The notes beneath the pieces were generated by a model, which saw nothing but the letters and a program-made list of their open reading frames with translations, was not told where the DNA came from and made no database searches. From the NCBI GenBank assembly GCA_002696735.1, contig NZSL01000017.1, positions 62,669-126,668 on the forward strand: 64,000 bases of DNA, given 5' to 3'. Numbering within the stretch: the stretch's first letter is position 1; the number at the start of each line of letters is the position of its first letter. The DNA comes from Methylophaga sp. GTDB lineage: Bacteria; Pseudomonadota; Gammaproteobacteria; Nitrosococcales; Methylophagaceae. Both the position numbers and the translations under genes were made by a program. Positions 58,594 to 64,000 of this stretch are shown in pieces.

Positions 58594-59316
58594 TCACTCC
58601 CATAATTGGCCAATGGCCGTTGTGGGAGAGTAATGTCTAGCCACCTGAGCTAAAAACAGCTCAGCCGTGGCCATGGCATCTACCTTGGCATGGTGAGCTG
58701 AATATGTTGGCAAACCATACCGCTGACGGCTATCATCGAGTCGAATTGACACAGGCTGTATACCCAACGTTTCTTTCAACTGGTTTTTCCAACCTCTGCG
58801 CTCCCAGCGCGCTTCGATTGCCATGGTATCAACCAATGGGAATAAACAATGTTCTCCCCATAATTTATGACAGGCCAAGTCCAGAAAAGGTCGCTCTATG
58901 TGTTGGTAATGAACAACCACTATACAACCACTCAATCGTTCCAGTAGCTCATCTAACACCTTTTCTAACGGCGGTGCAGTGGCCACCTGAGAGTGAGTAA
59001 TACGATGAAAGGCAATAGACTCTTCAGACAAGTTACACTTCGGCTTCACCACCTGATAATAACCATCTGATGGTCGAATACTTCGCAAGGTAAAAGGCAC
59101 TAGACCAAAGCTGACTATTTCGTTGTATCGTGGGTCTAATCCAGTTGTTTCAAAATCCAGAGCCATAAACGACACTTCTGACAGCGGCACCTCGGGATCC
59201 GTCAACGGCATTTGATAAAAGCGTTGTAGTATAGGATTCGCACAGGCTATCGCCTGCTGCGCTTGATAACGCTGCCACTCATCAATCACACTCTGTTGCG
59301 ATCGTTTTTTAAACAT
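58594..59316 (-). CDS. DEDDh 3'-5' exonuclease (DNA polymerase III epsilon-like)
   Basis: A 240-residue exonuclease-domain protein. Catalytic residues appear in ALDFETTGLDP (Asp/Glu, about 52-62), HRITHSQV, VVHYQHIERPFLD and HHAKVDAMATAEL (His/Asp near 215). It is not the replicative DnaQ, being coupled (3-bp gap) to a cNMP/CBS/DUF294 gene. Such pairs recur beside sodium/solute symporters; the real substrate is unknown. It converges on the BCCT gene. Confidence 0.88.
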   Translation of the reverse strand: MFKKRSQQSVIDEWQRYQAQQAIACANPILQRFYQMPLTDPEVPLSEVSFMALDFETTGLDPRYNEIVSFGLVPFTLRSIRPSDGYYQVVKPKCNLSEESIAFHRITHSQVATAPPLEKVLDELLERLSGCIVVVHYQHIERPFLDLACHKLWGEHCLFPLVDTMAIEARWERRGWKNQLKETLGIQPVSIRLDDSRQRYGLPTYSAHHAKVDAMATAELFLAQVARHYSPTTAIGQLWE

Positions 59317-59319
59317 TCA

Positions 59320-61215
59320 CTATGCCGAGTATGGGTAACGATAAGGAAGAAAATTCTGTGCATTATTGACCACCTGGAAAGCCTCTTTCAAATTGTGACG
59401 CTCTGCTGTGTCAATATTTTCTGGTTCAATAGCGTTGTCTATCGCCTGATCATTGCGTAGTTCAAACGCTTGATGACGCATGCGCACTAAAGCAATAAAC
59501 TCCAGCGCATACTGTAGTTTATCGACCTGGCCAGCAGGTAAAATGTTTGCCTGCTCAATATCCCGCAAACGTTCAGCGCTGTTCTGAGCTTTCGAGCCAA
59601 CCGCTAACGCATGCACACGAATCACATCCGTTATAGGAGCCAAACCTCGACCCTTGATATTAATTACCTTGTGCTGACGACCATCGGTTTCCATTACAAA
59701 GGTACGAAAGAAACCCAAAGGTGGTCTTCGATTCGAGGCATTACGTGCCATTGCACCCAAAAAACGTGGATTATAACGCGCTTTGGTTGCAATCATATCT
59801 TGCAGGTTTTCCACTAAATATTCTTCACCATACACAGCATCCAGGTCGAAAAAAATACAGCTGTGTAAAAGCCGTTGAGGATCGGGATCGGCAATCCACT
59901 CATCGAAATAGCGTCGCCATTGCGCGAGGGGTTGCCGCCATTGCTCATTGGTGGCCATAATCCCGCCTTTACAGTATTCGTAGCCACAGGCATCCAAACC
60001 ATCGCTGACTTTTTTCGCCAACATTTTAAAGTATTCATCGTGATGCTCCGGATCGAAACTATCATGCAATACAAGCGCATTATCCTGATCCGTTATTACT
60101 GATTGCTCGTGGCGAGCCAGAGAACCATGCACCATAAAGCAATAAGGTATAGGCGCTGGTCCTAACTCATCTTCAGCCAGCTCGATCAAACGCCGCATCA
60201 GGCTACGGCCGATACTGGACATTGCGTCGCCAATCATCTTTGCGTTAGATCCATCATCTACCAGGCGTATGAAAGCGGCGCGTATTTCTGGAATCAACCG
60301 TGACAAATCACGCACAGAGTTCCGGCTAAAAATATTACTGGCCAAATACAGGCTACTATTGGTTTCGTAACGAACGATATCAGACAGATGCAAAACACCA
60401 ACCGGGCGACGTCGATGCAGCACTGGTAACCGCTGAATATGATTACGCAACATCATCAACATGGCTTCGTTGACCGATTCATCAGACTGAATAGTAATTA
60501 AGCGGCCATCACTAAGTTGACCTACTGGCCTATCCGTTTGAACTCCGGCAGCAACAACCTGAGACCTTAAATCTTCATCGGTAACCATGCCTTTCAGCCG
60601 CCAGAGTCCCCCATCATCACCTCTAAAGACACCATCACTATCTTCCTCATCTGCGGGCTCAATTAAAAGTACTGAAGAAACCACATTTTCTGTCATCAGG
60701 CGAGCAGCCTCCTGAATCGACACTGTGATTTCCACCATCAGGGGCAAACGACTGATCAACTTTCGTACCCGCGTCGTCATCATGTCATTTTCACGCAGGC
60801 TCTCGTCTATCGTGTTTTTTAAGCGTGAACCAGAGAGCTCAACGAAATCAGCAAAGCTATCATTGTCACATAGGCGATCAAAAATAGTCTTGGGGATTTG
60901 ATAAAGCAAGGTATCCTCTATGGCCTTTACTGGAAAGCGGACCTTACCTTGTCGCAAAAGACCAAATTGACCAAAAATATCCCCTTCTTCCAAACGGTTA
61001 TAGAGCTCACCATTATAGTGATAGGTCTCGACAGCGCCGCTGCGAATATATGAGAGTGCATCGATAGACTGCCCCCTGTTGAGGATCATCGAGCCTGCCT
61101 TAAAATAGGTAATCTCAATATTGCCCACAACATCATCTAACAAGTCATCCAGCAATTTATCAAATGGGGGATGTAAACTCAGGTGGTCGCGTATTTCTCG
61201 AAGTTCTGCTTCCAT
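59320..61215 (-). CDS. cNMP-binding / CBS-pair / DUF294 nucleotidyltransferase-like protein
   Basis: A 631-residue signalling protein. Domains in order: a cyclic-nucleotide-binding fold (about 15-140), a pair of CBS domains (about 155-290, with LPVLHRRRPVGVLHLSDIVR), a DUF294 nucleotidyltransferase-like domain with GSLARHEQSVITDQDNALVL (about 360-385), and a C-terminal helical substrate-binding domain. It resembles GlnD-type transferases fused to sensory domains and may modify or regulate a partner. It shares an operon with the exonuclease and lies next to the BCCT carrier. Confidence 0.88.
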   Translation of the reverse strand: MEAELREIRDHLSLHPPFDKLLDDLLDDVVGNIEITYFKAGSMILNRGQSIDALSYIRSGAVETYHYNGELYNRLEEGDIFGQFGLLRQGKVRFPVKAIEDTLLYQIPKTIFDRLCDNDSFADFVELSGSRLKNTIDESLRENDMMTTRVRKLISRLPLMVEITVSIQEAARLMTENVVSSVLLIEPADEEDSDGVFRGDDGGLWRLKGMVTDEDLRSQVVAAGVQTDRPVGQLSDGRLITIQSDESVNEAMLMMLRNHIQRLPVLHRRRPVGVLHLSDIVRYETNSSLYLASNIFSRNSVRDLSRLIPEIRAAFIRLVDDGSNAKMIGDAMSSIGRSLMRRLIELAEDELGPAPIPYCFMVHGSLARHEQSVITDQDNALVLHDSFDPEHHDEYFKMLAKKVSDGLDACGYEYCKGGIMATNEQWRQPLAQWRRYFDEWIADPDPQRLLHSCIFFDLDAVYGEEYLVENLQDMIATKARYNPRFLGAMARNASNRRPPLGFFRTFVMETDGRQHKVINIKGRGLAPITDVIRVHALAVGSKAQNSAERLRDIEQANILPAGQVDKLQYALEFIALVRMRHQAFELRNDQAIDNAIEPENIDTAERHNLKEAFQVVNNAQNFLPYRYPYSA

Positions 61216-61355
61216 GAAAATCTCTAATAAACAGTGATAATGGTCGATTAACCACAGCGATATGTAAACTATAAGTATAGGTCAAGTAAATCAGGTCGCC
61301 GCTCAGTAGAAAAACCTGAGCCTATACCCGCAGGGTGGGCGATAAACCGTCACTA

Positions 61356-61424
61356 TTTTGTTGAGGCCTTTGGCTATGATAGACGATCATTTAGCTAATT
61401 ACAGTATGCTTGGCCTCAACAAAA
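61356..61424. repeat. 13-bp perfect inverted repeat with 43-bp spacer
   Basis: TTTTGTTGAGGCC (61356-61368) and GGCCTCAACAAAA (61412-61424) are exact reverse complements. The right arm ends a few bases before the BCCT remnant begins. It could be a small non-autonomous element, the scar of one, or a long-loop hairpin. No target-site duplication was evident by eye. Confidence 0.6.
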
Positions 61425-61430
61425 GATTAA

Positions 61431-61745
61431 CAGCAATTTAATAAATTGCCTTTCAGTACACTGGTATCTGGGATAGCCACAATGTTTGTCGTGACATTTT
61501 TTGTAACTTCATAGGATTCCGGCTCATTAGTTATTGATATCATCATTTACGGTGATTATCTCCCCGTACGACTACGCATATTCTGGGCTTTATCCAAAGG
61601 TCTTGTTCTTGTTATTGCAGTATTACTGATGGCAGGTGGCTAGGTGGCGTTTCAAACCGCCTGCATTATGGGCTTCTTTCCCTTTAGCATGCTCATGTAG
61701 ATGATGTTTTACGTTTTGTATAAGGGATTAAAAATGAGTGGATAA
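61431..61745 (+). pseudogene. C-terminal BCCT transporter remnant with three in-frame TAG codons
   Basis: One continuous frame reads LPFSTLVSGIATMFVVTFFV, then TS-stop-DSGSLVIDIII and onward, which aligns with the C-terminal region of the intact BCCT (ITSSDSGSLVIDTIT and the last two helices). Stops are TAG at 61512, near 61641 and near 61698; the final TAA is 61743-61745. Each TAG can derive from TCG or TTG by one change. There is no start or upstream portion, so it is a dead fragment. Confidence 0.85.
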
Positions 61746-62058
61746 AGCGTCGTATTATGGATATGCGCCTGCCACCACTTTAATTCTTATCAGAAAGTTG
61801 AGGACTAACCATCAGTATCAGCTATTGGTGAATACGATCAATTTTTATCTGCCAACGTTTTAGTCAATAAGCTGGGCATTTCTCAAAAAAACATGTCTGA
61901 AAACTTCATGTCTTTACTCTTTAACCATATAGAATGAAATACGGTTATTGATGGTAACTCAGTGCAATATCTTCAATACAAGTGAAAATATTGTGACTGC
62001 TGCAAAAGCACTTTTATGTTAACGTCTCATTTCTTTCTATACTGATTCTAAAATCCTT
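61746..62058. other. Non-coding stretch before the EEP gene
   Basis: The region is about 310 bp and AT-rich. One plus-strand frame (61809-61937) reads PSVSAIGEYDQFLSANVLVN onward for 42 codons to a TGA but has no start codon or match I recognise; it may be another eroded fragment. The rest should contain the promoter of the next gene. Confidence 0.4.
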
Positions 62059-63147
62059 TTGAACCCGATATATTTATTTGCCCCTCTGGTTATTTTGTTG
62101 CTTTGTGTTTCTTTACTTAGTTTATCAAGTAAAGAAATATGGTGGGTTCGTGTACATGATTTTCCGCGAATGCAATATTTTGTATCCGCGATTCTATTGT
62201 TGATTGGCGAAATCCTCTTCATGGATTATGCAAATCTAAGTTTCTGGTTACTGCTCTTACCCACATTATTTGTTATTGCTTTTCAGTTATGGTGGATACT
62301 GCCTTACACTAAGTTTTATTCAAAAGAAGTATGTGAGACTTCTACTCTGGACTCTGAAAACAGTATAAAAATCATGACTGCAAATGTTCTGATGACTAAC
62401 AGAAAAGCGGAGAAGCTGATTGAATTAATACAGAATAATAATCCAGATATTTTAGTTACCCTAGAAACAGACCAATGGTGGGAAACACAACTCAAACCAA
62501 TTGAAGATGATTATCCTTATCGAATGAGCTGTCCTCAGGAAAACTTGTATGGTATGCATGTCTATTCTAGATACCTGTTATCGGAGTCGACAACTAAGTT
62601 TCTGGTGCAAGATGATATTCCATCAATGCACACATTGTTAACCTTGCCATCAGGACAAAATATTCGTGTACATTTTCTGCATCCGGCTCCACCCAGTCCG
62701 ACAGAAAATGAAGAGTCTTCTAAGCGTGATGCCGAGCTAATTATGGTTGCCAAAAGCTTAGCAGACGCTGAATTACCAATAATCGTTACCGGCGATCTCA
62801 ATGACGTCGCCTGGTCAACCACAACCAGGTTATTCCGCAAGATCAGTAAATTAATAGATCCACGTATTGGTAGAGGTATGTTTAATACCTTTCATGCTGA
62901 TTATTGGTTTATGCGTTGGCCGCTAGATCATTTATTTCATAGTGCGCATTTTACGCTTTATGATATCCGTCGTTTATCCCATTTTGGCTCTGATCATTTT
63001 GCTTTGTTTACACAATTAAACTTTGTTCATTCTGATACCATCAAATCACAGCCCGAAGTTAAGGCTGATAACGATGATAAAAGATTTGCAAGAGAAAAAC
63101 TGACCTCAGAAGAGGTGAGTGAAAACGATGTACCTACTCCAAGTTAG
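62059..63147 (+). CDS. Membrane-anchored endonuclease/exonuclease/phosphatase-family protein
   Basis: A 362-residue protein with three hydrophobic N-terminal helices (about 1-95) and an EEP catalytic domain (about 110-335). Active-site segments are ITVLE-type ILVTLETDQWW, VTGDLNDVAWS, PLDHLFHS and HFGSDHFAL. The C-terminal tail is charged. The only start between the upstream stop and the first helix is TTG at 62059. Related proteins are generally annotated as YafD-like; the substrate (nucleic acid or phospholipid head group) is unknown. Confidence 0.83.
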   Translation: MNPIYLFAPLVILLLCVSLLSLSSKEIWWVRVHDFPRMQYFVSAILLLIGEILFMDYANLSFWLLLLPTLFVIAFQLWWILPYTKFYSKEVCETSTLDSENSIKIMTANVLMTNRKAEKLIELIQNNNPDILVTLETDQWWETQLKPIEDDYPYRMSCPQENLYGMHVYSRYLLSESTTKFLVQDDIPSMHTLLTLPSGQNIRVHFLHPAPPSPTENEESSKRDAELIMVAKSLADAELPIIVTGDLNDVAWSTTTRLFRKISKLIDPRIGRGMFNTFHADYWFMRWPLDHLFHSAHFTLYDIRRLSHFGSDHFALFTQLNFVHSDTIKSQPEVKADNDDKRFAREKLTSEEVSENDVPTPS

Positions 63148-63193
63148 CGTAGTGCATATTTGTATTTAATAATTTACTTTAAGGAATTCCATT

Positions 63194-63355
63194 TTGAATT
63201 TTCATAAATGGCTATCAGCAGGACTCATTTTAATTTTTGGTATGTTGTCGGGATGTGGGCACTATAAGCATGGACACATGCCACCAGGCCATGACCCAGC
63301 CGGTCCGGGAAACAGCGAAAATGCACCAGGACACAATAAAGATAAAAAATATTAA
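63194..63355 (+). CDS. Small Gly/His/Pro-rich lipoprotein
   Basis: A 53-residue product starting at TTG 63194, nine nt after AAGGA: signal peptide MNFHKWLSAGLILIFGMLSG with lipobox LSGC (Cys21). A mature part of 33 residues follows, rich in Gly, His and Pro (GHYKHGHMPPGHDPAG), with a charged end KDKKY. The clean signal peptide, lipobox and ribosome-binding site support a real gene although it is short. Five histidines (HxxHxH spacing) could bind a metal; that is speculation. It follows the EEP gene by 46 bp. Confidence 0.7.
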   Translation: MNFHKWLSAGLILIFGMLSGCGHYKHGHMPPGHDPAGPGNSENAPGHNKDKKY

Positions 63356-63722
63356 TTTAAATATGGTTGAACCATTATTACTAATGATTAGATCTAATAT
63401 TTAAGCGATTTCTATTTAACTATTTGAAGTTACGATACACTCTTTTGAATATAAAAGGACTCGTCTAAAACAACTGCCTTTATTCTTGTCAGGATACAAT
63501 CAACAGTGACCTAATTTAGGGGGTATCCGCCTCTTTCGAGCACCTGCGGCTGCTGGGATGACTTATGCCAACCGAGAAGCTTGGTTGTTATGTCGACCTA
63601 CTCTGATGAAGTACATCCCTGCATCTCACTCTTCGAGCGCCTATCGGCATCCTTTGTCGCTGCTGGCGATTATGACACCTGCTTTGTGCTCAGGCTCAAG
63701 TGCAATGATTACAATCTGGCTA

Positions 63723-63770
63723 GACAAAAAAATACCCGGGCCTCTATGAGGATAACCGGGTATTTTTTGT
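63723..63770. terminator. Strong bidirectional terminator-like hairpin
   Basis: GACAAAAAAATACCCGG and CCGGGTATTTTTTGTC pair over about 16 bp (one extra A on the left), with an inner CCTC/GAGG mini-stem. Because the arms carry A-runs outside the GC core, it would present a T-run on both strands. No gene that it would terminate was recognised. Confidence 0.75.
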
Positions 63771-63927
63771 CTTAAAGCCTGCCAGTTATTCACAGGGATG
63801 TGATGTATGCCGATAACGCAGGAGCAGTTATCGGTGACCTACTTTATCAACCACCGCCCTGTGGCTGCCCCTACGGGCTCGCTTCGCTCATGCAAAAACG
63901 TTTATCTCCCTGGATGGAGTGTATGCA

Positions 63928-63950
63928 AAGCCATGTCTGGAACATGGCTT
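63928..63950. repeat. 9-bp perfect palindrome with 5-nt spacer
   Basis: AAGCCATGT, five bases, then ACATGGCTT. Such symmetry suits a dimeric regulator site or a recombination or processing site. No adjacent gene is visible inside the window to test this. Confidence 0.5.
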
Positions 63951-64000
63951 GTCCCGGCGATAATGTCACATGGGGGGTCACATGCTCAGGCAGGATAATG

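Larger units (their letters stand above)
63356..64000. other. Gene-poor right end of the window
   Basis: Short frames exist (63558-63775, 63807-63998) but have no ribosome-binding site, recognisable domain or consistent codon use. The stretch holds a strong hairpin (63723-63770) and a perfect palindrome (63928-63950). The last 200 bp differ in character from the rest of the window and may lead into another element beyond the edge. Confidence 0.4.

Noticed and set aside
63558-63775. Two overlapping frames of about 63 codons before and through the hairpin
   Set aside because: They read into the terminator-like hairpin and have no recognisable protein features.
63807-63998. 63-codon frame at the right edge
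   Set aside because: It spans the palindrome, lacks a ribosome-binding site and shows no domain; it may also be cut by the window edge.

Overview
The window reads as a stretch of gammaproteobacterial chromosome of moderate GC with tightly packed, often overlapping genes. Gene order is typical of the class: the dcw cluster, rnpB-rsmI/lpoA-yraN-dolP, rpsF-rpsR-rplI-dnaB-alr-radA, and ribH-nusB-thiL-pgpA. An orphan MxaD-like protein, a plant-type APS reductase, a solitary HpnC-type synthase and a BCCT osmolyte carrier make a marine methylotroph such as Methylophaga or a relative my best guess. That assignment is inference, not proof.

Layout. 1-12.3 kb (minus strand): the division and cell-wall cluster mraZ-rsmH-ftsL-ftsI-murE-murF-mraY-murD-ftsW-murG-murC, with murC running off the left edge. 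A sigma70 promoter and a phased array of MraZ-type boxes precede mraZ. 12.4-17.5 kb: RNase P RNA, rsmI, and the plus-strand set lpoA, yraN, dolP, then hemJ and a PilZ protein. 17.5-25.2 kb (minus): radA, alr, dnaB, rplI, a DUF2232 membrane protein, rpsR, rpsF, rlmB and an OmpA-type lipoprotein. 25.2-29.1 kb (plus): moaB, a glutaredoxin-like protein, an exported hydrolase, rnd and a PfkB kinase. 29.1-34.7 kb (minus): pgpA, thiL, nusB, ribH, apaH, a DUF934 protein and a siroheme reductase (cysI type). 35-37 kb: a DUF3465 protein, a DNA glycosylase and an EAL phosphodiesterase. 37.1-42.7 kb: sulfate assimilation (cysN, cysD, APS reductase, a TauE/SafE permease) and a CysB-type regulator.

42.8-47.6 kb: the MxaD-like protein, then a TPP riboswitch controlling a three-gene thiamine-uptake operon (TonB-dependent receptor, small thiamine-binding protein, PnuC-type permease), with a divergent APH-fold protein converging on it. 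47.5-54.2 kb: an SDR, mtnA and divergent mtaD (methylthioadenosine salvage), ubiG, a HAD phosphatase that may be MupP, rmuC and an HpnC-like synthase.

54.3-61.7 kb is the most distinctive region. A universal stress protein, a coiled-coil porin, a BCCT transporter, a DEDDh exonuclease and a cNMP/CBS/DUF294 signalling protein form an apparent osmolyte-uptake module. It is flanked on one side by a decayed porin copy and on the other by a decayed BCCT copy, as if an older duplicate had eroded. 62-64 kb holds a membrane-anchored EEP-family protein, a 53-residue lipoprotein, and a tail without recognisable genes that contains a strong hairpin and a perfect palindrome.

I see no tRNA, CRISPR array, intact insertion sequence or prophage. 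No wholly new defence or mobile system could be supported. The least-explained items are the eroded duplicate around the BCCT module, the mirrored MraZ-like boxes, the thiamine operon and its APH-like neighbour, and unusual expression signals at thiL and mtaD.
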